Positions 1 to 10,354 of a stretch of DNA of 64,000 nt are shown here, in pieces. The notes under the pieces were generated by a model that saw only the letters and a program-made list of their open reading frames with translations, ran no database searches and was not told where the DNA came from. Numbering within the stretch: the first letter of the stretch is position 1; every line of letters starts with the position of its first letter. The position numbers and the translations under genes were made by a program. Source of the stretch: Skeletonema tropicum (lineage: Eukaryota; Bacillariophyta; Thalassiosirophyceae; Thalassiosirales; Thalassiosiraceae); the NCBI GenBank assembly GCA_037178625.1, contig CM074141.1, positions 1,984,001 to 2,048,000 on the forward strand, given 5' to 3'.

Positions 1-23
1 TCCACTGATACTCTTACCATATT

Positions 24-1430
24 ATGAAACTCACGATGAAAACACTCTGCCAATTTATCTTCCCTGCCCTGACCATTGCCATCACATCTGCGGATCAAAA
101 TAAGCAGGCAGCAATACAAGCTCGCCATGATCTTCGCCTCCTCCGCAGCAGCGCCAGTTTAATGACACGTACCTTAGGCAGCAAGAGCATTAAATCACCT
201 ACTATGACGCCAAGTGCGTCTCCGTCCAAGTCCAGTAGCCCAAGCACCCTTCCTTCGCTTGCTCCAAGTAAGTCTGCTGAGCCGAGTAACCTCCCTTCGC
301 TTGCTCCTAGTGAGTCGTCTGAGCCGAGCGGCCTTCCTTCATTGGCACCAAGCAAGTCGTCTGAGCCAAGCGGCCTCCCATCATTGGAACCAAGCAAGTC
401 GTCTGAGCCAAGCGGCAATCCTTCCTTGGCTCCAAGCAAGTCGTCCGAGCCGAGCGGCAATCCTTCCTTGGCTCCCAGTAAATCATCTGAGCCGAGTAGC
501 CTTCCTTCATTGATTCCAAGCAAGTCTGCTGAGCCGAGTAACCTCCCATCATTATCATTGGTACCAAGCAAGTCGTCTGAGCCGAGTAGCCTTCCTTCCT
601 TCGCTCCAAGCAAGTCTGCTGAGCCGAGTAACCTCCCATCATTATCATTGGCTCCAAGTAAGTCTGCTGAGCCGAGCGGCAATCCGTCCTTCGCTCCAAG
701 CAAGTCTGCTGAGCCGAGTAACCTCCCATCATCATCATTGGTACCAAGTAAGTCTGCTGAGCCGAGCGGCCTTCCTTCGCTTGCTCCAAGCAAGTCCTCT
801 GAACCGAGCGGCGTTCCTTCCTTGGCTCCAAGTAAGTCCTTTGAGCCGAGCGGCCTCCCTTCCTTGGCTCCAAGCAAGTCTGCTGAGCCGAGTAGCCTTC
901 CTTCATTGGCTCCAAGCAAGTCTGCTGAGCCGAGCGGACTCCCATCCAAGTCTGCTGAGCCGAGTAGCCTTCCTTCGCTTGCTCCAAGTAAGTCTGCTGA
1001 GCCGAGTAGCCTTCCTTCATTGGCTCCAAGTAAGTCTGCTGAGCCGAGCGGCTATCCTTCATTGGTTCCAAGCAAGTCCTCTGAGCCGAGCGGTCTTCCT
1101 TCATTGGTACCAAGCAAGTCTGCTGAGCCGAGCGGCCTTCCTTCCTTCGAGCCGAGTAGCCTTCCTTCATTGATTCCAAGCAAGTCTGCTGAGCCGAGTA
1201 GCCTTGCTTCATTGGTGCAACGAAGGTCTTTTCATCCAAGCGCCATGCCTTCGTCGAACCCTGCAAGTGGGGGCAGTTCCCCTCCCAATTCCCGTCCCAA
1301 TACAAAGACAAAGAGTCCTCATAACAGTTACAGTAGTAGTAGCAGCAGCAGCAGCAGCAGCGACGAAGGCGGCAAGAGTCAGGCGATGGGAGATTCGAAG
1401 AAAAAAAGCTTGTTCCATAGGGACTTTTAG
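24..1430 (+). CDS. Secreted Ser/Pro-rich tandem-repeat protein
   Basis: A 468-aa protein. Residues 1-23 form a hydrophobic signal-peptide-like start (core FIFPALTIAIT), so it probably enters the secretory pathway. Residues 60-405 are about 25 tandem units of roughly 14 aa of the type PSKSAEPSxLPSLA, with SS/SA/SF and GN/GL/NL/SL variants. The C-terminus has a run of nine serines, then a basic tail (SKKKSLFHRDF). Low-complexity P-S-x-x-P-S repeat proteins are common in diatoms and are usually thought to be wall or extracellular proteins. The function here is inferred from composition only. The 42-bp DNA repeat keeps other frames open, which produces long but spurious ORFs on both strands. The ATG at 24 is used; an in-frame ATG at 36 would also keep the hydrophobic core. 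No catalytic domain is visible. Confidence 0.8.
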   Translation: MKLTMKTLCQFIFPALTIAITSADQNKQAAIQARHDLRLLRSSASLMTRTLGSKSIKSPTMTPSASPSKSSSPSTLPSLAPSKSAEPSNLPSLAPSESSEPSGLPSLAPSKSSEPSGLPSLEPSKSSEPSGNPSLAPSKSSEPSGNPSLAPSKSSEPSSLPSLIPSKSAEPSNLPSLSLVPSKSSEPSSLPSFAPSKSAEPSNLPSLSLAPSKSAEPSGNPSFAPSKSAEPSNLPSSSLVPSKSAEPSGLPSLAPSKSSEPSGVPSLAPSKSFEPSGLPSLAPSKSAEPSSLPSLAPSKSAEPSGLPSKSAEPSSLPSLAPSKSAEPSSLPSLAPSKSAEPSGYPSLVPSKSSEPSGLPSLVPSKSAEPSGLPSFEPSSLPSLIPSKSAEPSSLASLVQRRSFHPSAMPSSNPASGGSSPPNSRPNTKTKSPHNSYSSSSSSSSSSDEGGKSQAMGDSKKKSLFHRDF

Positions 1431-2340
1431 ATTAGTAGTGTATCAAACAGAAATTTTGAAGTAGAGCAATACATCGACATCGATATGTAGTACTCTAGAG
1501 ATTGTGCCTTGCGTTGTAGAAACTTTTATGCCAGCAATTTGTATTATTAAGTATTCCAGATGCTTATCTGATCTAAATATTTGCGTCATGCTTCATCTTG
1601 AACTTGCTAGATGTTGCATCTTGCTTTTTGAACGAGTCCGCCCGTGCTACGTACCGCAAAAGTTCGACGCATTATGATCAGAGATCAGCGATCAGCCAGA
1701 TCTGGAGTGCGGTTGACAACTTCACCACTACAGCCGACGAGGAGACGGAGGAAGAGCTAGCGGCAACACCTGCTGCGCGGGGAAAGATTGCTTCCCAATG
1801 GACGGCTTCAATTGCTAATCTTCCTATGCTACTTCATGATACTATGAATCTCACAATGTCAGAGACCACGTAATGACCGAGAGCACAATAACAATATTCC
1901 AACGCTCGAGGAGCTGCTGATCGAGTCTAAGCGAGTCGGTTGCTACTGTTGTGTCTGGACAACAATTTACAAGTACTAACATCAAATTTATGATCATGCC
2001 GAAGATGAAGAAAATATGTTGTTGACTCCTGATCCCATAACAATGAAACTGTGGGAATATGTTGTATGATGCTTGAGTTTGACAGGAGTACGTGGCTCCT
2101 CTGAGATTGGCGATGTCTCATGATAAGTTACAGTCATGAAGTTATAGTCATAATATGTATTTGGAAATCAAGTCGCATTACTTAAAAGATTGGAAGATTT
2201 GAGATGGTGATTAGCATCAGACATGGCTGGACTGAAAAGCATTTTAGGAGGCGCTAAATAATTAGGTTTCTCAAATACACAATCTCAACGAATGATGAAT
2301 GGGTGTGGTCTATCTCTCACAGGCCTCAGCCATGACTCTA
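1431..2340. other. Intergenic region with one weak small ORF
   Basis: No recognisable gene. A 91-aa frame at 1598-1873 (+) has an acidic patch (DEETEEELAATPAARGK) but no family I recognise. It starts in the ORF track without a clear ATG context and is not supported further. The rest is AT-rich sequence holding the 3' flanks of the repeat-protein gene and of the convergent aldolase gene. Confidence 0.4.
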
Positions 2341-3393
2341 CTAATTGTGCGCATGTAGCTCTTTCGTCACGCCACTAGCCTTGCTTGCGGCAAATATCTC
2401 TCCAATAGACGTATCAAGAAGTGCATTAAACGCATCATCAGTCATATCATCCCTTAGTCCCTCCGTCAAAGCACGGCTGAAACTCGCAACAACTCCATGT
2501 TGACGAGCGAGCAATGCATCTGCCTCAGCACGTGTGTATCCACCAGAAAGCGCAACAACCCGCACAACGTTAGGATGAGTCACCAGCTGTTCATACAGAT
2601 CATCCACTGTGGGCAGAGTGAGCTTGAACATGAGTTTTTGATCGTCTCGGAGTAACTTCAGATTCTCCATCAGTTCGGCACGCAGCATGGCTTCAATCTC
2701 TTGCTTCTCAGGAGACTTGATGTTTACTTCAGGTTCGAGAATAGGTACGAGACCCTTGGCCATGATTTGCTTACCAAATTCAAATTGCTGCTCAACAATC
2801 TGCTTGATTCCAGTGAGATCTGCTTGATTGATCACACTACGCATCTTGGTGGCAAGCACACCGTTTGCAAGTGCAGCATCACACATTGCATCCAAATTAG
2901 GAATGGGTTTCATCAACTGCACGCCGTCTTTTTCAGCTTCGAGTCCTTTATCCACTTTTAGGATGGGCACAACATTTTTCTTCTTCCACAAGAACTCAGC
3001 AGTTGGCAGTCCTTCAACCTCTCGATTCATCGTATCTTCGAAGAGAATGGCTCCTAAAATACGATCACCGTTGAATTTTGGGCTTGTCATGATGCGAGTT
3101 CGCATCTTATGAATGCAATCATACATTGATTTCTCTCCTACCTCGTATTCATCGTCTTTGATGCCATAGAGCCTGAGAGCCTTGGGTGCTATTGGGAGTT
3201 TGAAAGTTAAGTGAAAGTGTATGTGAGTGTGAGCTCATGTCATGCGCATATTCATTCATTACGAATCAAGCCAAAGTATAGAACGAGTTCGATTGGAGTA
3301 ACACTTACTGCTGCCACCACTTTGATCAAGCGCCGCGACGAAGCCATCGGCATGGCACATCTTCTTCAGCATCTTGTCGTGTTCAGTCGTCAT
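2341..3393 (-). CDS. FBA: Class I fructose-bisphosphate aldolase (two exons)
   Basis: Two exons on the minus strand: 3393-3309 and 3188-2341, joined by a 120-nt intron with donor GTAAGT and acceptor CAATAG. Splicing gives a 310-aa protein and restores the conserved LDQSGGSTPKAL segment across the junction. It is the prokaryote-type class I aldolase (Staphylococcus FDA-like, about 295 aa), which cleaves fructose 1,6-bisphosphate to DHAP and G3P by a Schiff base. Visible hallmarks are MRTRIMTSP and GDRILGAILFE, the EPEVNIKSP segment, the Schiff-base lysine in MFKLTLP, the phosphate-binding VVALSGGYTRAEAD and ASFSRALTEGLR. The ATG at 3393 is chosen because it matches the family N-terminus. An in-frame extension upstream to 3687 lacks family similarity and is probably 5' UTR. 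I see no plastid targeting presequence, so a cytosolic glycolytic/gluconeogenic role is likely. Diatoms also have plastid class I forms. Confidence 0.93.
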
Positions 3394-3754
3394 CGTCAAA
3401 GTATATATTTGTTTATGTTTATCAGTTTGGATTAGTGTAGATAACAGATATGTCTCTGTTCTTTGTGCTTGCTCTGTGGTTGTAGACCTGTTGCAACTCA
3501 TTTCATAATGGGATTGGTAGAATTCTTTTCCATAGCATTCGCTTTGCATGATGACAGCTCTTCGAAGAAAAGGTGAGGGAGTGGACGGAGAGTTGCTCGG
3601 CTTCTCATCAATCGTCTCTTGTGGTCCCGTCCGACGAAACTCCCGATTGGGATGAGTTCTCAACATTGTAAACCACTCACCACTCACTCACACTAGTTTA
3701 CCGTAGCACAGAAATGGATAGATAGATTATTTTATTCACTATATACTCCCTCTA

Positions 3755-4640
3755 GACACCTGTGTCACACTACAGGTCTCGGTTAACTCTGCTCAGCACC
3801 AGGGAAGGCAGGAACGTTTGGAATGATAGGAGGGGCAGAAACATGTAATTTGTGTTGGTAGTATCTAAGATTATGTACTTTAGTGTATGTAGGGTGCTGA
3901 GACTTCGAGTTAACCTCTAAGGTCTCGACCGTCAAAACGGGTCCTCTGAGACGGCAAAAAAATAAAAATAACACGGCGGCTGCTACGGTAATCACGCCGC
4001 TGCCGAAATAGACCAACTTAATCATCGACCTACCGGCCGATCGATGGCTGAACGTTACTATGGATTACTATGATCATGTTATCGTGATTGGATGCAGAAG
4101 AAACGGCCATTGGGGTGTTCAACAACCCCTGTTCGGCGGCCGGCGAGCGCCGAACATCGCCGTTATGAATCGTTACCATTCTGCCTTCCCTCGGTGGATT
4201 TGGCAGCGGCGAGGACTTCAACACCAACATAATAATCCATAGTAACGACCAGCCATCGATCGGTCGATAAGTCGGCGATTAACTTGGTCTATTTCGGCAG
4301 CGGCAATGTTCACCATGGTTGTTGGTTATTTGCCGTGGAGCGAGCGGCGGGTGGTATCATGATGCCATAGCGTAGAAAGCTAGTGACAATTTCGACACGC
4401 GGGCAACATTTTTGGTCAAGTCAGAGGACCCGTTTTGACGGTCGAGACTTTAGAGCTTCTACCGAAGACATTCCCTCTACATACCTTAAAGTGTACCATA
4501 ATCGTACATACTAGTACCACAAATCACTTTTAAATGTACACATTTATTTGACAACCATTCCACACTACCAACTCTTCTTTATCCCAATCAACCGTCTGAA
4601 TGCTTTCGGTAGATGCGAGACCTGTAGTGTGACCTGTGTC
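3755..4640. mobile_element. Foldback element A (long inverted repeats)
   Basis: An 886-bp segment that is essentially one imperfect inverted repeat. Its ends are inverted copies of ACCTGTAGTGTGAC (left copy inverted near 3763-3779, right copy 4620-4634). Inner matches pair GGTCTCGACCGTCAAAACGG near 3921 with its complement near 4430-4447, and the block around 4025-4070 with the complement around 4225-4270. The whole could fold into a hairpin. No transposase is present. Small frames inside (80 aa at 3783-4025 with one hydrophobic segment; 60-66 aa frames near 4030-4242) are not supported as genes. This is a non-autonomous foldback or MITE-like element. Confidence 0.75.
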
Positions 4641-4690
4641 AGTAGAGAAAGAAGAATTTAAACCTGGAGGGGCTCGGGTAGCACAGAAAT

Positions 4691-6593
4691 AGACCCTGTT
4701 CCATTAGCTTCCCCGCTTCTCCTGGTTCGTTCTCAAAGGATTTTGAGGACCACAACCACCAATCTTACAAAAAAATAACGACCATGACGGCCACAACACC
4801 CCCCTATGCCCCCTCCGCCACCGATGGATCTACCACCCCACAGCGCCGCCAACAACCGCACTGAGTCAATATCTACCAATGATGGCCAAAGAATACACCT
4901 CCTCGTGCATTCATCTTCGTTTTGAGCGCCTTGACACATCTTGTGTCCGTTGGTGGAAATAACGACCTCCCGACCCCCGATACACGACAACACCTTCATG
5001 GAATCTTTGCTCGCCTGCAATGCTACGCACAAATCACATCGACGATGCAACAATATCATGAGAGCGGACGACGGGGGTATCGGTCGGGGTAGCCGATAAT
5101 GCTCATCTATTATTAAGGTACTAAGACTTTATTGAAATCGGCACAATGGGGAAGTAACAACATCTGAAGGGCAGAGGCTGGTCTACAGTTGCTTGGGGGC
5201 ATCGGGCAGCACATGATATGGAGTTGTTTGGTCGTATAGCTAGCTAGGTTACTTACTGTCCAGCGTCACTTATATATCCAAGACAAATAATACAATTAAC
5301 ACCGGGGGAGGGACTTGAGAGGCAACGCACGACATGATAGCCACCTCTTAAGGTAACCGCCAAATGATATGGATGATGCAACAACTCCTGATTCATTCAA
5401 TGGGTGTACTGACGGTCGGAGGGTTTCGTTCGTGATACAACTAACGTGGAGTCGTCTGTGCTATGCAAAATCAGTTAGTGGGAAAGATGGAGATAAGCTG
5501 ATGGAAATAGCAACCATTATTGGTATTGAGTAGGAAAGAATGGTATTGTTTAGTCTGAATAGCGTGTTGGTGCCGGTGTGAATGGGTGTTTTAATGCATA
5601 CTACTTATGATGTAAAACCAAAGATGGTAGGCGGATAATATTTGTAAACGGCACTATGCCTTGAGTGGGCACAAACAAGACAACCGTACAAAGGTTGATT
5701 TATGAGTTAGAGGAGCAATCATTAGCTCAGTATAATGCATAAGTGATAAATAAGTTGCCCTTTGATAGGCCTGCTAGACATAAGTATTTTGAAGTTTCAT
5801 TTGGGTATCTTTTTTTGGAACTCGAACCGACATTATACCCATTTAGCCCATCAGAAGAAGCAGTATTGTCATGGATGATATGATATTTGGTGTTTCCTGG
5901 CAGTGTTAGCTGCCATGCCTTGCCTCCCAAGGTCCCCCGGTGTTAGGAATATTGGTCTAAGAAGAGTGAATAATCATGCACAGTAACAGCAGTATGGCCA
6001 AACCCTCCAGACTGCAAGAAAAGAGATGCACACATCATGTGCTGCCCGATGACCCCCCGCAACTTTAGACCAGCCTCTGCCCTTCTGATGTTGTTACTTC
6101 CCCTCCCATCACTAAGTGGATTGTGCCAATTTTAAAAAATGATCACGCCGAGTCTTAGTAACTAAATAATGGATGAGCATTATCGGCTAACCTTGCAGAT
6201 AACCACGCCGCCCACTCGCATCCTATCGTCCCTATCAATATTGTTGATATGCATCATTAGAAGCAAAGATTCCATGACGGTGTTGTCGTGTATCGGGGGT
6301 CGGGAAGTCGTTATTTCCACCAACGGACACAAGATGTGTCAAGGCGCTAAATATGAAAATGAACGCACGAGATAATTAATTTCTCGGTCACTATTGGTAG
6401 ATATTGACTCAGTGCGGTTGTAAGCGGCGCTGTGGGTTGGTGCAACCATTGGTGGCGGAGGGGGCATAGGGGGAGTTGTGGCCGTCATGGTCGTTATTTT
6501 TTTGAAATTTTGTGGTTTGTGGTCCTCAATCCTCAAATCCTTTGAGAACCAATACCTACACATACGTAGTACCTATCTTATGGAACAGGGTCT
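4691..6593. mobile_element. Foldback element B (about 500-bp terminal inverted repeats)
   Basis: A 1.9 kb element with ends AGACCCTGTTCCA (4691) and its complement TGGAACAGGGTCT (6581-6593). The left arm, about 4691-5220, is complementary to about 6030-6593 with small indels. Both arms contain, for example, the CCGTTGGTGGAAATAACGAC block and its complement. The loop, about 5220-6030, has no credible ORF. Frames of 67-108 aa within the arms are mirror copies of each other and look non-coding. It sits in a short sequence that also occurs uninterrupted at 20125-20155. Confidence 0.75.
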
Positions 6594-6744
6594 ATCTATT
6601 TAACCTAAAGCCCCACACAAAGATCGAAGATGAACGCTTCTTGCGCTGCTTTGGCTTTGGCTTTTGGCTTGGAGCTTTGAGCTTTGACCGGCATGCTGCG
6701 CTTGATTGATGCTTGCGATTCGTATGTATTAGTAAGTACGTTGT

Positions 6745-8319
6745 ATGCCGTCGACGGACACTGATGTTTTGGGCAGACAGATAGCCGTCTTCATGTCGTC
6801 CACTACCAAGCTGAACAAGTTGCTGGGTGGCGGAGGAAGTGAAAAAGCAGACATAGATGCTACTGCCGTGCTCCTCCATCTGATCGGATCTAAAAAGATC
6901 TCGATTGATGAAGTGAAGGATGCGGTACATGCGGTGAAGAATGGCACAGATGTTATTGATTTGTGCGATGGTGACGATGAACAGCAGAAAGATACAGAGG
7001 GGGTAACAGGAGCAGCTTCTACTTTCAATACTGAGAGTGTCAAAGCTGATGACGAGGAAACGGTATGTGACATAGAATCATCCGAGCAGGCCGAAGAAGC
7101 GCAAATCCAAATCACGAAACCTCTCTTTCAAAAAGGAGATTCTGTGTACGCAAAATAGGGAGGGAAGTTTGGAATGGTTTCCTGGCACAATCCTCTCCTA
7201 TACAGCAAATGATTGTAAAAGCCGATATGGTGAAAGTCGTAGTCGTACCTATCGGATCAAATTTGATGACGGTGATGTAGGCGACTGTGAAGATTACAAT
7301 GTGTTTCATCGCAGAGACTATCTTCTCAACAAACGCAAGGAAAGCACATGGAAGGGGGTGAAGACGGTTAGAGACGAAAATTCCACTGATGTATGGGCGA
7401 AGCTGGTCGGGTGGTATGTTGTGACCTCTGTTGATGGTAAAACTTTGACTTTCTCTACATTATTGAAGGCAATGCGAGCTTACGATGAAAGCGTGGTAAA
7501 CCAGAAGGGATGTGAGACTAAAGGATCTGAATTGATTTGCCAGAAGATTATCCCAACTTGAAAGGTACACGAGAGCTAGGATGTTAATGCTGTAACTCCG
7601 GCGACTGAGGCGGGAGGTGGTGAACGAAAAATCAAACGAAGGAAAATCGGTGTTCTTGACCAGAATCAGAATGAAACATTCTCTGCTGAGAATGAGAACG
7701 AAACTGATGTCGTGATCGCCGAGGAGCAGAATGGCAATACTTTTGTACTCCCTAATGATCGGAGCCAGCCACTTCGAAAGTCATGTCCCATCACTAGGAA
7801 GCAGCTTGCCTGTTTAACTGGGGGAAAGGGAAAGTGAACAAGCACCAATATGGAAACCCTCTCAACGTTAAGACACCAGTAACGTATTGTGGAGGTGCTG
7901 CAATGGCAACAAAAAATGGAAGAGTTCACCATTTATGCATGAAAGAGGAAATGAATTATCCATATCCATCAAACCAAAACGAACAATTTGTAGTGTATCG
8001 AAGAGCCCCATCACAGAGAGGGACGCAACAAAGGGATGTCAAATTATTGATCATGGCTCATCCAAATCATCCACCCATTCCGATATTTTGGGAACCTTCA
8101 GATCAAAGCGGAAGTGCCGTCATGTATATTGGACATTGGAAAATTAGTCACATCGAAGACCTGAGGGACAGAACAGAGATGCATTTGGGTTGCTATCGAT
8201 GCGCAAAGCTCTATTTTGACTTCTATCGTTTTGATGAGAACTGGGAGAAGGTCATCCGAGATAGCCATGACAAGACCCTTGAGCAAATTAAGGAGCTGAA
8301 CAAGTGGAGAGATAACTAG
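6745..8319 (+). pseudogene. Broken gene with Tudor/chromo-barrel-like segment
   Basis: Consecutive coding pieces in shifting frames. 6745-7158 gives 137 aa, with acidic DLCDGDDEQQ and ending in QKGDSVYAK. 7169-7561 continues in another frame with EWFPGTILSY and YRIKFDDGDVGD, a Tudor/Agenet-like pattern of small-barrel chromatin readers. The same frame goes on past TGA (7559) and TAG (7577) to about 7830 with basic and acidic low complexity (ERKIKRRKIG). 7834-8319 then gives 161 aa in a third frame (TYCGGAAMATKNGRVHH, MYIGHWKI, WRDN end) of unknown family. At least two frame changes and two in-frame stops separate the pieces. Obvious GT-AG introns do not explain them, so I call it a pseudogene. 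It could instead be one multi-exon gene with sequence errors. Confidence 0.5.
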
Positions 8320-8543
8320 TGCTTCAACATAACATTTTATGGAGACGATTTTACTTGATGATAAATGTCTGCTTTTCCGCAGACATGGACATGGGTTATA
8401 CGCTTCACAAAATCACATCATGTGGCCAATTCTCACGCCTCTCTTGCTTTGGGAATAACGACCGGCGCACACAAAGGCCTATCATTGGTAATTTGCGCAA
8501 TAAAACTTGCTCTGATACGTTCCTTGCCTTGGCGGTGGAGGGG

Positions 8544-9032
8544 TCAGCTTTTTGAGAAAGGAACATGCTTCTCATCCTGAAAAAGTGGGTGTGTCTTGCG
8601 TTGTTCACGAGTGATGTACTCGATAGGGGCCTTCCCCTTTACATCTTCCTTCAGGGGATCCGCCTTCCCTTCATCGATTAGCAAATGAGCCAAGATTGTT
8701 TGCTGCTCTCCAGATATCCGGTGAGAGTTCAACATCATATGGAGTGGAGTAGCCCCAGATAAAGCATTGACTGCATTGACATCTGCGCCGTTTTCAATCA
8801 AGTAACGGGATGTTTCGACGTGTCCCCACAAAGTTGAAATATGCAGAGCTGTCTGCTTAATGCTGTTGCTGTGTGTGATTGGAACGCCCTCAATCTCGAC
8901 GAGGTGTCGCACAGCCAGCCAATCGTTCTTGCCCGCGGCCGAGAGGAGTAAATCCCATTCAGGCGGTGTGTAATCAGCAACTAACTTGTCCCAATCTATT
9001 TCATCGAGTGGAGGCAATACTGGATTGTCCAT
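8544..9032 (-). CDS. Small ankyrin-repeat protein
   Basis: A 162-aa single-exon protein. Residues 25-50 (WDLLLSAAGKNDWLAVRHLV), 58-86 (KQTALHISTLWGHVETSRYL followed by IENGADVNAV) and 90-125 (GATPLHMMLNSHR, HLLIDEGKADPL) form about three ankyrin repeats. The TALHxxxxxGH and GADVN hallmarks are clear. The last part (KGKAPIEYITREQ) fits a capping repeat. Ankyrin repeats bind other proteins, and no catalytic domain is present, so the partner is unknown. The ATG at 9032 is followed by a plausible acidic N-cap (MDNPVLPPLDEIDWDKL). The frame is intact and its codon usage is ordinary for the window. Confidence 0.8.
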   Translation of the reverse strand: MDNPVLPPLDEIDWDKLVADYTPPEWDLLLSAAGKNDWLAVRHLVEIEGVPITHSNSIKQTALHISTLWGHVETSRYLIENGADVNAVNALSGATPLHMMLNSHRISGEQQTILAHLLIDEGKADPLKEDVKGKAPIEYITREQRKTHPLFQDEKHVPFSKS

Positions 9033-9941
9033 TGCAATGTATTTATCGATTTTTGGTCTATCGTGCTTGGTGATGATGGAAAATACTCCCTACCAACTCG
9101 TCTCTAGAGTCTCATAAACGCACAAGTATGGAGCGTCAATCTCACTAGCTCGAGTTCTAAGATAGATCCCTGGCGCTCTCTATCTCTAGATCAATAAGAT
9201 GATGGTATGGTAGACCTCCAGAAATGATCGACCAGGGCTACATACTTACCTATCTCGCTCTGTGAATACTTACATAGGTAGCTCGTGCCGGGGAGTTGTA
9301 TCTTCTCTCTAATAGCGGATTCTTTCCCACATTGCGTCACATACAGGCCGGCCTGCTGTATGTCACAGCGACACACTAAATTCATCATGTCCTGCATGCA
9401 GCTGTCGGTCCTCGCTCTGTCCTGACCTCGCGCGCAGCGCACTTGATTTGAAGATACTCCTATATTGAAGAAGAATCTTATCGCCAAATGATCGTTGAAT
9501 GGGATAGGCACAGTTGAAGATATCTTTTTGGCTACATAAAGTCAAAGTCAAAAGTCCGGAACAAAAGGAGCAAGTTCTGGCAGCAACTTCTGTGAAATCT
9601 GATGCGTGAGTGGCTGTGATTTATCCATCACGCAACATCTCCGTTTTATTAGGAGAGGAACATGTTGATCACACACCAAGACTCCATTCATATTAAGATG
9701 GATTTGAGACCAACAAGATGGAGCTTCAAAAACTGTGCGAACATGTATGAGAGGTGGGGTGTTCAGTCCAAAGTTCTGCTTCCAGCTCCGGAAGCACCTC
9801 CTCAAATTCAACTTCCAGCCATGGAAACTCCTATCCTATCCTCCTCCCTCCTCAGAATCATCTCTCAAAAAATGTGCATTGGAGATCACTATCACTACCA
9901 CTACCCCCACCTCATAAATCTAGCTCGACATTGTTGTTGTT
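9033..9941. other. Intergenic region, no supported gene
   Basis: Frames of 60-106 aa exist on both strands (for example 9191-9511 -, 9548-9811 -, 9662-10168 +) but overlap one another. They show no domain, repeat structure or similarity that I recognise. The end of this stretch is His-rich on + (codons CAT/CAC from a CACTACCAC-type low-complexity run near 9888-9960). Confidence 0.4.
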
Positions 9942-10354
9942 GTGAAAATCATCACCATCGTCATAAAAGTACAATTGAAATTGAAAGCCATAGAAAGAGA
10001 AAAGGAGGGTTCAAGTTCAATCATGGTGACACTAATCCGGACGCTCAAGAGCAAGAGAATCAACAAGTCAGTTTCACCCCAATCTTTGGAGACAAAGATT
10101 GTAGCAACAGCACAAACTCCTCCTCGGAACATTGCAGCTGGTCTTCTTCTTCATATTCATCATGGTAGCCATAGTCAGCTGAAAAAGGCAGCAAATACTG
10201 CTGCTGCTGCTGATGTTATCAAGTTCAATGTGCAGGGGAGAGCAAGAGCACCTTCTAATAATCAAAATCAAAAAGCCTCCTCAACTGCTGATGCTATTAC
10301 TATTAGTTCTGCTGCCAGATCAGCAGTAGTGGCAAATTCAGATGAAAAAAATCC

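Noticed and set aside
95..1311. Long reverse-strand ORFs (284 and 334 aa) opposite the Ser/Pro repeat gene
   Set aside because: They arise because the 42-bp repeat lacks stops in several frames. The + frame alone has a signal peptide and a sensible repeat, and the reverse proteins are low-complexity mirror readings.
3394..3687. N-terminal extension of the aldolase as a targeting presequence
   Set aside because: The upstream in-frame sequence lacks a signal peptide or an ASAF-type motif and does not resemble the family. The ATG at 3393 matches the usual N-terminus.
3783..4242. Small ORFs inside foldback element A, one with a hydrophobic segment
   Set aside because: They overlap both arms of an inverted repeat and have no homologue or start context; probably chance.
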